Source: Mortierella sp. BCC40632 (taxonomy: Eukaryota > Mortierellomycota > Mortierellomycetes > Mortierellales > Mortierellaceae). From it: a DNA stretch of 64,000 bases. The stretch is taken from NCBI GenBank assembly GCA_011634665.1, contig WAEK01000021.1:174501-238500 (forward strand). Reading direction: 5' to 3'. Made by a program: the position numbers and the translations under genes. Shown piece after piece: positions 34,285 to 44,976 of the stretch (position 1 is its first letter; every line of letters starts with the position of its first letter). The notes under the pieces were generated by a model that saw only the letters and a program-made list of their open reading frames with translations, did not search any database and was not told the origin of the DNA.

Positions 34285-35433
34285 ATGGCCAAAGAAAACC
34301 CTACCCTGATCATCACCGGTGCCTCGCGCGGCCTTGGTCGGAGCATTGTCCTCCAAGCGATCCTCAGCAAGGCGGCCAACGTCATTGGTGTTGCTCGATC
34401 CAAGGAATCCCTCGAGAGCCTTGCTCACCATATCGAGCATGACCTGAACCTCCCCAATCGCTTCAAGTTTATTGTCGGCGATGTGACCGCCGAGGCTGTT
34501 ACCAAGGAGGCCCTTGATCTTGCTGCCGCCTCTTGGACTGGCAAAGTGGATGGATTCATTTTCAATGCTGGGTAAGTCTGGATGCAGAAGAAGAGGAGAG
34601 AGATTCCTTGGAGCTTCTCCTTCTTTTCCCCGTGAACACTCCCATAGGAGACGCGTATCCTGAGAAAGAGACAAGGGTGCCTGATAGTGTCTAGAGAATC
34701 ACTCCTCTCGATCCTTTGCTGATCTCTCTCTCTCTTTCAATCTCTCACTTGTTTCCTGCTAGTGTTATCGACCCCATTGCCAAAATCTCTCACGGTGCTA
34801 CGGTCGACGAGTGGAAAAAGTAAGCATTGCCTATGGAGGGAATATACATAAAAAAGATGTTTGCGCCCTCTCCTCCTGAACCTGAATCGAAATGTGTGAC
34901 TAAGCCCTTTTTTTTTCTCTTCTTCTTCTTCTTGCAATGGAACCATCCGGGGTTGGGTTGGAATAGGCTCTTTGACATCAACTTCTTTTCCATTGTCTCA
35001 GCCACCCAGCTTGCTCTACCTGCTCTGCGTGAGTCCAAGGGTCGCTTGATCCTTGTCAGCTCTGGTGCTGCTGCAAACCCTTATATTGGTTGGGGTGCCT
35101 ACTGCACGTAAGTAGCAAGTGTCTCTTCAAGACTGGGCAGGTCTATAGCGCCCTTTCGCACACACGCACACGCACACTCTCCTTCCTAACAGGAGAGTCT
35201 TTGCTGACCTGTTGAAACACTCTACTTTTGATCTGGAATTTGAACCTGCCTGGTTAGATCCAAGGCCGCACTCAAGATGTTTGGCGAGGTCTTGGCCAAG
35301 GAGGAACCTGATGTGATTACGGTCTCTGTCCGTCCTGGCGTCGTTGACACGGACATGCAGGTCCATATCCGTGAAAAGGGTAAGATCTATGGCCAGCTAT
35401 TATGAAATACTTTTTTATCCCGCATACCAAAAG

Positions 35434-35467
<34 letters not shown>

Positions 35468-35761
35468 GAGATGATGATGATGATGATGATGATGAAGAGG
35501 AGGAGGAGGTTAACGGTTGCTGACCTCTTTCTTTTTTTAAATACGTAAACAAACCGTCATGGGGGGTTGGGGGGAATAGGTGGCTCTGGAATGTTGCCTC
35601 AACAGCATGCTCAGTTTGTCGACTTTAAGGCATCTCAGAAGTTGCTTCACCCCGACGATCCTGGTCATGTTATTGCCAGCTTGGGTGTCGATGCCACCAA
35701 GAACTTGAGCGGCGAATTCCACTCTTGGGATTCAGAGATCCTTGCATCTCACCGCAAGTAG
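34285..35761 (+). CDS. Short-chain dehydrogenase/reductase, Irc24/YIR035C-like
   Basis: NAD(P)-dependent oxidoreductase of the classical SDR type. Five exons (34285-34571, 34763-34819, 34967-35107, 35258-35379, 35580-35761) give 262 residues. Visible are the TGASRGLG cofactor motif (residues 11-18), GVARSK after the second strand, DVT, FNAG split by intron 1, the catalytic Ser in LVSSGAA, and YCTSK (the YxxxK pair) split by intron 3. RPGVVDTDM follows. VARS with a basic residue after beta-2 suggests NADPH. Length and the RPGVVDT.MQ..IR block resemble yeast YIR035C/Irc24, which reduces benzil and related diketones. The physiological substrate cannot be read from the sequence. Confidence 0.92.
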
Positions 35762-37108
35762 AAAAAAAACCAATAATAAAAATAGATAATAGAGTACTCT
35801 TCTCTCTCTCTGTGTCTCTCTCTGTCTCTCTCTTTCTTTCTTTCTCTCTTTCTTTTTTCTTTCTTTCTCATATCCGCTTACTCTTTAAAGGGCAATAGTC
35901 GATTTTTTCGCAGCCATATCCGATTGAAATAGAAATCCTAGGAGAAACGAGCGCGACATGAGATTGAAAGCACAGTATCAATAGCTGGTAGGCCGAATGA
36001 TCTTCTCTCCTTCTACCATATCGGAGAGAGAGGAATGGGGTCCGATGGCTCATAATTTGAAATGGTTTTGTCATTTGGGTATAAAAGAGAGGCCCCAGTA
36101 GGTTGCACTAATTGGACACAGTGTGTGTGAAAGGAGAAAGTAAGTGTGCGTTTATGTGTTCGTGTTGGGGGACGGAGGACATGTAAAGTTCTTGCTCTTT
36201 TGCTTCTCTCACCCCCTCTTTAATTGCGTGATCGGAGGGCCCTATTTCGATAGAATGATTCCATATGCTGGCGAGGGGAGGTAGAGGTGCTGTGCTGGGG
36301 AAGCGAATTCCAGCCTCTCTCTCTTTCTCTAGGATCCTCGCGTCTGGGAGGGGATCGCCTTTGGTACTCCTAGGCCTAGGCTGACAGGGTCAGCTCAGCC
36401 TTAGCTTTTCGAACACCGTCAGGGAGAGAAAAGTGTTGTTGTCATTTGATGATGGTTGTGGGGACAAAGGATTGGGGTCTGGCCATGGTCTATAGGGACA
36501 ACAAAACCCGCCGCGATTAGTCATGGCGGAATGGACAGTGAAGGAGAGAGAGGAGAGTGCGTGGACAGACAGACATATCGGCCTTTTTGGTCAAAAGGAG
36601 AGAGGGGTCGTTTGGAAAGCAGTCCCTGCGAACACGAACAGCGCAGCCATTTTTCCATCCTCTCGCGTCATGCTCAGAGTTCTCCCATTTTTGGCCTGTG
36701 TACCAGCGTCAATTGAATTAGTAATCGCAAGGCGCGCTATCGGTCCAGTCCTCACTTCTCCTTGCCCATGACTTGGCTTTAGCCTCGTATTTCCAGAGAG
36801 AAAGAGAAGGAGTCTGTTTTAGATTATCTCCTCTATAGCGCTAATTGACGACAACAACAGAAGGGTATTCGTGTTGGTCTGCTCAATCCTCTGGGCCCAC
36901 AACTCAACTCGATAAAGAGTTTCTTGACGGATGGAAAAAATTATAAAAGGCACCTTCCTTGGTTTGTATTTTTGTTTTTCTTCACTCATCACTCATCCAC
37001 ACCTTTCAGCCTTCTCTGCCTCCCCCCCCTTCCTTCCATTTCTTTTGCAGATATCTTTTCACACGCCAAGCTCCTTCATTTTACTCACTCACACACATCA
37101 CACACATA
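35762..37108. other. Spacer between SDR and GST-A; promoter of GST-A
   Basis: The first half carries a CT-rich 3' flank and no gene. From about 36810 the DNA is the GST-A promoter, and closely related copies recur before the two A relics at about 40185 and 44140. Confidence 0.7.
36942..36948 (+). promoter_or_regulatory. TATA box of GST-A
   Basis: TATAAAA, 167 bp upstream of the GST-A start codon. The related promoter of the first A relic keeps CTATAAATGG at the matching place (about 40318-40327). Confidence 0.7.
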
Positions 37109-37969
37109 ATGGCTACCCACAACTTGCCCATCGCTACCCAGGCTAGCTCGGAGACTCTTTCCGCTGTCGCCAAATCGAATGACAATATCTTCAAGTTCCT
37201 TTACTTCAACCTCCACGGTCGTGGCGAGCTCAGCCGCATCCTCCTTCACTATGGCCAGTTCCAAGTTGAGGAACTCACTGCAGTATGGGAACTGTTTCTC
37301 TTCTCAATCCCCTGAGCAGGAAAAAAAATGATACTCATGTATCCAATCCAGTGTAGCTAACACGCGTCCTTTCTCATCTATACTTTTCTGTTATAGGATT
37401 GGGCCGTCCAGAAGGAGCACACACCCTTCCAGGCTCTCCCCGTTATCTACGAGGTTTCGCCCTCGGGCACTGTACTTGAGTTGGCTGAATCCCAAGCGAT
37501 TGAACGGTACCTGGCCCGCAAACTGAACCTTCTTGGCGACAATATCTGGGAGGAGGCTCTTATCAACCAATTCTTCAACTCGACAGATTCTGCCTTCATT
37601 GTCTTTTCTCAAAAGATCTTCCAACAAGTTCCTGAGCAACGAGTGGAGGAGGCCAACAAATTTTATGCAGAGACCCTGGGAAAGTTTATCCCACTTCACG
37701 AAGAACATTTGAAGAAGAACCATGGTGGTATCGGTCACTATGTTGGCACCAAGTTGTCGTTGGCAGACTTCAAGACGGCTCAGCTGATCTCTCGGACGAT
37801 CTTTTTGAGACCAAAGGGTGCGAACGAGGTTCCATTCTCGGCCGAGAAGACACCTTACTTGTGGAAGGTCTATGAGACGGTCTATGGCCACCCGAACGTG
37901 GCTGCTTTCCGCAATAGCGCTCGTTACCAAGAGCTCGATACCAACACAAAGGCCTTTGCCAAGTTCTAA
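37109..37969 (+). CDS. Glutathione S-transferase-like protein A (intact copy)
   Basis: Sigma-type GST fold of 248 residues in two exons (37109-37282 and 37397-37969). The thioredoxin-like N-domain opens with FLYFNLHGRGELSRILLHYG, the family's YF.L.GR.E..R pattern with the candidate catalytic Tyr. The glutathione-contact block is LELAESQAIERYLARK. The helical C-domain follows and ends KVYETVYGHPNVAAF. It retains a more canonical active site than the neighbouring B genes. It is convergent with B1 and is the only intact A copy of the array. Substrates cannot be read from the sequence, and detoxification or prostaglandin-synthase-like chemistry are both possible. Confidence 0.92.
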
Positions 37970-38767
37970 AGAGTTCCGAGTAAAAAATGCATTGGGCGAA
38001 TGAAGATTCTCTCTCTCACCCTTTTTTCTGTCTTGAAATAAATATTAAAATTGTCAGTACTCTCTTCTCTCCTTCATTTTTCTTTTCTTTCTTTGCCATT
38101 GCATTGGCTCCTATTGGTTGGGTCATCTTTTTTGCTTACCATTCTCTGAATGGAAACTCTTGAAGGGTCGGGATCCTTTAAGCATGTACGCCCACCTTCT
38201 TTTGGGGGAGTAACCCGAAGGGCTGGGAAGAGTAGGGGGGGACACTTGGAGATGATGAGAGGGTAAAATGAAGTCCACTCATAAAAGGAAATTGATTCGC
38301 TGTCCCAAAACGTATGTTGAGGTCTGTGCAGCTTTTTTTTTTTTTTAGAACACGTTTTTTCTCGACAAATCGACGAACCTACGGGATAGGGTGGCAATGC
38401 TCATTTGTTCGATTTCAGACGCGTAATCTCTCTCTTCCTCTTTGGCTTGACTGACTGCGTAGAAAGGATGTCTAAAGCTCGATAGACTGCGGAATTTATA
38501 TGCAAAGCGAAAGAGAAGAGGGCGTCCAACTTCAAAACTAGCTGATGCTCGTACCTCCTACTGGACGCCACATTGTCTCCCGCAGTCTAGTCTTTTTTTT
38601 TTGTTTTCTTCCGCCCTTCCAAGCAATAACGCCCGCATACATTCCATGAAAATCTTCCCACAGTCAAGGAAAAAAAAAGACTTTGCTGTGTATCTTGGTT
38701 TTATTCTCATTGCAAGCTGACAATGCTCAAGAAAGAGAGAAAGAAAAGAATGAAAGAATGAACACAC
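37970..38767. other. Spacer between convergent GST-A and GST-B1
   Basis: No gene. Several stretches recur downstream of the A relics: about 38135-38270 (compare 40735-40860), 38355-38425 (compare 40955-41050 and 44520-44605) and 38448-38570 (compare 41088-41200 and 44640-44755). These are the joints that prove block duplication. Confidence 0.8.
38037..38042 (+). terminator. Polyadenylation signal of GST-A
   Basis: AATAAA, 68 bp after the stop codon, in an AT-rich context. Confidence 0.55.
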
Positions 38768-39635
38768 TTAGTAGCTGAAAAAGGCCTTGTTGCCAACATT
38801 GAGCTCGACCAACTTGTCCGACTTGAGCCATTCACCCAATGAAGGATGTGCCTGCGCCAACTCATACACCTTCCAGATGGCAGGTGTCGCCTGAGGATTG
38901 ATCGCACCCTCAATCTCCTTCTCCAATCCTGAGGGCACCATGGTCAAGAGGGCTGAAAGCAACGTCACCAACTTGATATCAGCCCATGTAAACTTGTTGT
39001 CAACATAATGTCCATTGCTTCCATTGGCCTTCAAATGACCTTCTTGAATTCGAAGCCAGGGCACCAACTGATCCTTGTAAAACTCGGGCACAACCTTGGC
39101 TCTGTTCTCGGCAGGGCAGAAGAGGATCTTGATCAGGAACAACTCTGCGAAAAAGTCAATCGCACTGGCATATTCGTTCACAAGGTGTTCTTCCCACTCG
39201 TTGTCTCCCAAAAGATTGAACTTGCGGGCCAAGTAACGTTCAATAGCCTGGGACTCGGACAGTTCGAGGACGACGCCCGAAGCAGTTGTCTCGTAGAGAA
39301 TAGGGAGGAGACCGTAGCGAGTATCCTTCTTCATAGCAGGCCAGTCCTATTTTCAGAATGGAAATGGAGAAAGAGAAAACCAAGAGGTGAGAAAAGAAAG
39401 CTTTTGCTTCGAGAAGTGGACTCGATTAGAGCGTAAGAGAAGGTCAACCTACAGGAGTGATCTCCTCGTACTTGACATTGCCATAGGCCAAGAGGTTACG
39501 AGTCACCGCACCACGAGCATTAACACCAAAGTAAAGGAACTTGTAGGTCGACTTTGTGTTTGCGGCATCACGGATAGCCTTGGAGAGTTCTCCAGACGAA
39601 GCCTTGGTCGCGACTGGAAGAGGAGTAGGAGTCAT
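38768..39635 (-). CDS. Glutathione S-transferase-like protein B1
   Basis: 253 residues, two exons (39453-39635 and 38768-39346). The N-domain reads STYKFLYFGVNARGAVTRNL. Compared with GST-A the GRGE is replaced by ARGA. The glutathione-contact block LELSESQAIERYLARKFNLL is kept. The C-domain carries LKANGSNGHYVDNKFTWADI and ends AHPSLGEWLKSDKL. The intron sits at the same place as in GST-A (phase 0, just before an Asp-Trp), so A and B share descent. The promoter has a TATA box at 39759-39766. Confidence 0.92.
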
Positions 39636-39758
39636 TGTAAATAGAATGCGTGAGAAAATTTGTTTGCTTGTGTGTGTGTGTGTGTGTGTGCGAGAGAGTG
39701 AGTGAGTGAATGAGTAAGAAGTTGTGGTTGATGAGAGGAAGGACCATGACTCGAGGCG

Positions 39759-39766
39759 TATTTATA
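39759..39766 (-). promoter_or_regulatory. TATA box of GST-B1
   Basis: TATAAATA on the minus strand, about 124 bp upstream of the start codon, inside a block (CGTATAAATACGCCTCGAG) shared with B2. Confidence 0.7.
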
Positions 39767-39832
39767 CGTGCGAGGGAGTTAAAGCGCCTCTCTCTCAAAC
39801 ATCTGTGCGCTAGCCACAGATTGGTCCTAGAA

Positions 39833-39990
39833 CTGCCAAGTGGCGATGACGACGAATGATGAGATTGGACTACTGGAGTTCCTCCTCCTTGTACTTTACT
39901 CCTTGTTAGTGCGCAGAGAAAGGAGCGTCTTGGCTAACAAGGAGACTCAGGACCTACTTACATTCGCTTGCTGACTCAGAGGGAGAGATA
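39833..39990 (-). promoter_or_regulatory. Conserved upstream block of GST-B1
   Basis: Contains TGCCAAGTGG (39833-39842, + strand spelling), GTCTTGGCTAACAAGG and TGACTCA (39972-39978, an AP-1/Gcn4-type site). Related blocks lie upstream of B2 (42473-42640), B3 (43922-44010), B4 (46051-46225) and, more weakly, B5 (48438-48560). Confidence 0.6.
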
Positions 39991-40184
39991 GACAGATAGT
40001 CCCTTATTGTACTCCCCTTTCTGGTATCTCAGAATAAAATTGAATATATTTCGTAGTCTCACCGTGGGCAGTCAATTGCGAAGTCTTCCAAGAATCGCTA
40101 TTTTGGGGGCTATAGTCTTGAGGGCCCCCGAGAGGAGACTGCCATATCCTGGAAAGTAAGCGAGAGAGAAAGAGAGAATCAAGA

Positions 40185-40338
40185 GTCTGTTATAGATTAT
40201 CTCTTCTATAGTGCTAATTGGCGACAGCAACAAAGGGCATTCGTATTGGTTTCCTCTGGACCCTCAACTCAACTCAACTCGAGATAGAGTTCTCCAAGGG
40301 AAAAGAAAGGAATAAACTATAAATGGTACCTTCTGTCT

Positions 40339-40381
<43 letters not shown>

Positions 40382-40690
40382 CCAACGCCCTTCCAGGCTC
40401 TCCTTGATATCTACGAGGTCTCGCCCCTTCGGGTACTGTACTCGATTTGGATGAATCTAATGCGATCTGGCGTCACCTGGCCCGCAAGTTGAATCTCTTT
40501 GGCTACAGTATCTGGGAGGAGGCCCTTATCAACCAATTCTTCCAACGGGTTCCTGAACAATGAATGGAGGGGACCAATGTATTATATTCAGAAACTATGG
40601 GAAAGTTTTTTTCGCTTTTTGGACAACATTCGAAGAAGACTCTTGGTGACAACGGTCGCTATATTGAAGGGACATTGGATCCCTTGGGCC
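40185..40690 (+). pseudogene. Relic of GST-A (copy 1), promoter kept, exon 1 lost
   Basis: The part 40185-40360 resembles the GST-A promoter (36830-36960), including AGTCTGTT.TAGATTATCTC and the TATA box. From about 40378 the sequence resembles GST-A exon 2 (cccttccaggctctcc, then the ARKLNL and GDNIWEEALINQFF regions). Exon 1 and the intron are missing, about 50 nt inside the exon is deleted, and the frame is broken. After about 40690 a T run replaces the rest. This copy encodes no GST. Confidence 0.85.
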
Positions 40691-40926
40691 ATCTTTCTCT
40701 CTCTTTTTTTTTTTTTTTTTTTTTTTTATTTGCCCATTCTCTGGATGGAAACTCTAGAAGAATCAGGGTATTTTAAGCATGAATGATCATCCTCGTTTGG
40801 GGATTAACCTAAAGGGCTAGGGAGAGTAGAGAGGACTCTTGTACATGATGAACGGGTAAAATGTAAGTAACACACAAAATCAAATAAAAAGGGTTCACTG
40901 TTCAAAGAAAGTTCGAGGTCTGTGCA

Positions 40927-40954
<28 letters not shown>

Positions 40955-40957
<3 letters not shown>

Positions 40958-41381
40958 AGGCTGTTTCTTTCAAGAACGCGCTCTTCGGTAAATCTACGAC
41001 CCAACGAGATAGGACGGCAACGCTCATTTGTTCGATTTCAGACGCGTGTGTACTTTCTTCCGAGGAAGAAGAGCGGCTGAATTTTGACTGCGTAGAAGCG
41101 ATACCTTAAGTTCTGTAGACTGCGGAGGATTACAAAGCGAAGAGGCATTCGACGTCAAGACTGACTGATGCCCACACCTCCTGATGGTCTCCTGCAGTAC
41201 AGTTTTTTATTCTTCTGAGAGAACCAGGAGACGGACAGCAGTACACAAAGGAGCTCTTCCCGGAGCCAGGAAGAAGGGAGGCATAATTTTACCGTGTATT
41301 TTTGTTCATTTTCATTAAGAGTCGACAATACTCAAGAAAAAAAAAAAAAAAAAAAAAAGGAATGAAAGGAGGGGAACACAT
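40955..41381. other. Duplicated 3'-flank blocks upstream of the B2 stop
   Basis: Copies of the unit-1 flanks at 38355-38570, recognisable by GAT.TCAGACGCG and CTGTAGACTGCGG. No gene. Confidence 0.75.
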
Positions 41382-42247
41382 TTAGCACTTGAAATAGGTC
41401 TTGTTGCCAGCAGAGAACTCAGCCGACTTGTCCGACTTGAGCCATTCACCCAATGAAGGATGTGCCTGCGCCAACTCATAAACTTTCCAAATAGCAGGTG
41501 TCACCTGAGGATTGACCAAATCATCAATCTCCTTCTTAAATCCCGAAGGCACCATAGTCAAAAGGACTGAAACCAACGTCGCCATCTTGATATCGGCCCA
41601 TGTAAATTTGTCGTCAACATAATGTCCATTGCTCCCATTGGCCTTCAGATGAGTCTCTTGAATCTCAATCCAAGGTACCAACTGGCTCTTGTAAAACTCG
41701 GGCACGACCTTGGCTCTGTTCTCGAGAGGGCAGAAAAGGATCTTGGTCAGATACGCCTCTGAGAAAAAGTCAATTGAGTTGGCGTATTCGTTCACAAGAT
41801 GTTCTTCCCACTCGTTCGATCCCAAAAGATTGAACTTTCGGGCCAAGTAACGTTCAATAGCCTGGGACTCGGACAGTTCGAGGACGACGCCCGAAGCAGT
41901 TGTCTCGTAGAGAACAGGAACGAAACCGAAGCGAGTGTGTTTCTTCATAGCAGGCCAGTCCTATTTCCAAGAAGGAAATGGAGAAAGAGATAACCAAGAG
42001 GTGAGAAAAGAGTACATGTTTGAGAATAGGACTCGATTTGAGCGTGAGGGATTGTCAAACTTACAAGCGGTATCTCCTCATATTGGACATTCCCATAGGC
42101 CAAGAGGTTGCGGGTCACCTCACCACGAGCATTTACACCAAAGTAAAGGAGCTTGTAGGTTGACTTTGTGTTTGCGGCATCACGGATAGCCTTGGAGAGT
42201 TCTTCGGATGAAGCCTTGGTCGCGACTGGAAGAGCAACTGGAGTCAT
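41382..42247 (-). CDS. Glutathione S-transferase-like protein B2
   Basis: 253 residues, two exons (42065-42247 and 41382-41960). The same plan as B1: STYKLLYFGVNARGEVTRNL, which keeps the Glu after ARG that B1 has lost, then LELSESQAIERYLARKFNLL, then LKANGSNGHYVDDKFTWADI. The C-terminus ends in Cys. TATA-like TATAAATG is at 42382-42389 on the minus strand. Confidence 0.92.
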
Positions 42248-42868
42248 TGTTAATTTAAAGTGTGAGAAAATCCGAGGGTATGCGTTTATTTGAAAGAGGA
42301 AGAGAAAGAGAATGAGAAAGAGAGAGTGGATGTATGTGTTTGAAAAGTTGTTGGTGAGAAGAGAGATCATGAACCGAGGCGCATTTATACGTCCAAAAGA
42401 TTCCAGGCCTCTTTCTCTTTCTCTTCCGCTCACTCGCTAAATCTCTGATGTGAATTGACCCCTCTTTAACACCTCCAAGTGCTGGTGACGATAATGATGT
42501 TGTTGGACCACCTGATTTGTGCCCTTCATGATGCTAAGGCACAGTAATAGGAGCGTTTAGACCAACAAAGCCTCTTCCTTCTCCTCCTCTTTACCCCTTG
42601 CAGGAAACTCGAGGTCCACTAATATTCGCTTACTGCCTCAGAAGAAGAGAGAGAGAGAGATGGATAATCCAGATCCCGCTTGGTGTGCTCCTCTTTCATC
42701 CATCTTCTCAGAGTATTTTTGTAGTCTCACCGAGGGCAGTCAAGTGCGAAATCTCCCAAGAATCTCCATTTTTGAGACGATAGTTTGAGGACCTGGAGAG
42801 GGAGATTATTTTATTATGAAATGTAAGAAGAGAGAGAGAGAGAGAGAGAGAGGGAAAGAAGATCGCAC
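42248..42868. other. B2 promoter and spacer
   Basis: Carries the shared B promoter blocks and, at 42722-42790, the spacer block TAGTCTCACCG.GGGCAGTCAA also present at 40054-40090 upstream of unit 2. It ends in a GA microsatellite (42828-42852). No gene. Confidence 0.7.
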
Positions 42869-43745
42869 TTAATACTTGAAACGAATCTTGGTTCTAGCGG
42901 TGTACAGGGCCAACTTATCCGACTTGAGCCATTCACCCAATGTAGGATGTGCCTGCGCCAACTCATACACCTTCCAGATGGCAGGTGTCGCCTGAGGATT
43001 GATCAAACCCTCAATATCCTTCTCCATCCCTGGAAGCACCATAGTCAAAAGAGCTGAAACAAACGTCGCCATCTTGATATCGGCCCATGTAAATTTGTCG
43101 TCAACATAATGTCCATTGCTCCCATTGGCCTTTAGATGACCCTCTTGATTTTCAATCCAAGGTGCCAAATGATTCTTGTAAAAATCGGGTACAACCTTGT
43201 CTCTGTTCTCGACAGGACAATAGAGGATCTTGTTCAGGAACATCTCTGCGAAATAGTCAATCGAGCTAGCAAATTCGTTTACAAGAATATCTTCCCACTC
43301 GTTCGATCCCAAAAGATTGAACTTTCGGGCCAAGTAACGTTCAATGACCTGGGACTCTGACAGTTCGAGGACGACTCCTGAAGCAGTTGTCTCATAGAGA
43401 ACAGGGAGGAAACCGAAGCGGGTGTTCTTCCTCATAGAAGGCCAGCTCTATTTCCAAAAAGGCAGAAAGGAAAGTGAGGAAGAAAAAAACCAAAGGAGAA
43501 GAAAAGAAAGCTTTTGGTTCGGGAAGTGGACCCGATTGGAGCGTGAGAGAAGGTCAACTTACAGGAGTGATGTCCTCATATTGGACATTTGCATAGGCAA
43601 AGAGGTTACGGATCACCGCAGCGCGAGCATTAGAAGCAAAGAAAAGCAGCTTGTAGGTCGACTTTGTGTTTGCAGCATCACGGATAGCCTTGGAGAGTTC
43701 TTCGGAAGAAGCCTTGGTCGCGACTGGAAGAGGAGCAAGAGTCAT
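42869..43745 (-). CDS. Glutathione S-transferase-like protein B3
   Basis: 253 residues, two exons (43563-43745 and 42869-43447). The N-domain reads STYKLLFFASNARAAVIRNL. Here the Tyr of LYF is Phe and the segment after it is the most altered of the array. The Asp of the usual Asp-Trp at the intron boundary is Ser. The central part is nearly identical to B4 and the C-terminus (SDKLALYTARTKIRFKY) is private. No clear TATA box; TTAAAA on the minus strand near 43817 is the nearest candidate. Confidence 0.9.
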
Positions 43746-44140
43746 CGCGAATGAAATACGTGGGAATATCTGTGTGTGCGTGCGAAAGAAGGAGAGGGGG
43801 GGAGAAAAGCTGTACCTTTTAAGGAGAAGTGTTCTTATATGTTTGAAAGAGCTCAACATCTCTCGCTCTCGCTCTCACCCACGCTCTGTTTACAGATTTT
43901 GCATTGACCACCCCTGACCACTGCCAAGTGCCGACGAAAATGAATGGTGGTGCTGGACTACTTTATTTTGTCCACACGCACGCACAGGAAAAGGAGTGTC
44001 TAGACCAACAAACCCCCCTGCGCTCCACCTTCTCAGGATAAAAATATATATGTTTTGCAGGCATTCAGGACGAAGGTTTGAGGGCCAGGGGAAAGTAGAA
44101 GAGAGAGAGAGATGCAGATATTGAGATAGAGATAAAGAGA
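43746..44140. other. B3 promoter and spacer
   Basis: Contains the shared TGCCAAGTG (43922-43930) and CTAGACCAACAAA blocks. No A relic or unit-type 3' flank precedes B3, so this unit is shortened. Confidence 0.7.
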
Positions 44141-44510
44141 GAATCAGTTATAGACTTATCTCCTCTGTACCGCTAATTGACATCGGCAGTAAAGGGCATT
44201 CATATTGGTCTGCTCCACCTTCTTGGCCCACAACTCAACTCGAGATAGAGTTTTTTCAAGAAAAAAGGTACCCTCCGTCTTTTTTTTGTAGCTGTTTCCC
44301 TACTTATCACATATCCAACACCTTTCCAAACTCTCTGTTATCTATGAGGTCTCATTTTTTCTGTCACTGTACTCGTTTTGACTGAATTCCAAGCGATTGA
44401 ACGATGCCTAGCTCGCAAGCTGAACCTCTTTGACGATAATATCTGGGAGGAGACCCTTGTCAACCAATCCTTCCACTCGACTAACAGTGCTTTCATTGTC
44501 TTTTCTCAAG
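44140..44510 (+). pseudogene. Relic of GST-A (copy 2), promoter kept, exon 1 lost
   Basis: The GST-A-type promoter (44140-44290) is followed directly by exon-2 sequence from about 44310 (cacctttccaaactctc, then AAGCGATTGAACGATGCCTAG and AATATCTGGGAGGAGACCC). It ends at TTTCATTGTCTTTTCTCAAG near 44510. The promoter-to-exon-2 junction is the same as in copy 1, so both relics descend from one already-deleted ancestor. It encodes no intact GST. Confidence 0.85.
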
Positions 44511-44519
44511 AAAAAAAAT

Positions 44520-44976
44520 GATTATTTCTTTCAAGAACGCGCTCTTTGACAAATCTATGAACCTATGAGATAGGGCAGCAAAGCTTATTTGTGAGATTTT
44601 AGACGGCGTCTTCTTCCGAGGAAGAAGAGCGGCCGTATTTTGACTGCGTAGAAGCGATACCTCAAGCTCTGTAGACTGCGGGGGATTACAAAGCGAGAGA
44701 GAGAAGAGCGTTCGACATCCAGACTGACCGATGTTCACACTTCCTCGCTGTCTTTTGCTGCGGTTTTCTTCTTCTTCCTCCTCTTCTTCTTTTTCTTTCT
44801 CTTTCTCCTCCTGAAAATAAGGACAGACAGTAGTGCATACATGTATCCCACAGGGATCATGCCACAGTCAGGAAAAAAAAAAAAAGAAGAAGAATAAAGA
44901 TATCTTTGTCGTTTATTTTCATTACATGTCGATGATACTCATGAAGGGAGAGAGAGAGAGAGAGAAAAGAACGCTC
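44520..44976. other. Duplicated 3'-flank blocks upstream of the B4 stop
   Basis: Copies of the blocks at 38355-38570 and 40955-41200. A CT/TTC-rich stretch (44766-44811) and an A run follow. No gene. Confidence 0.75.
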
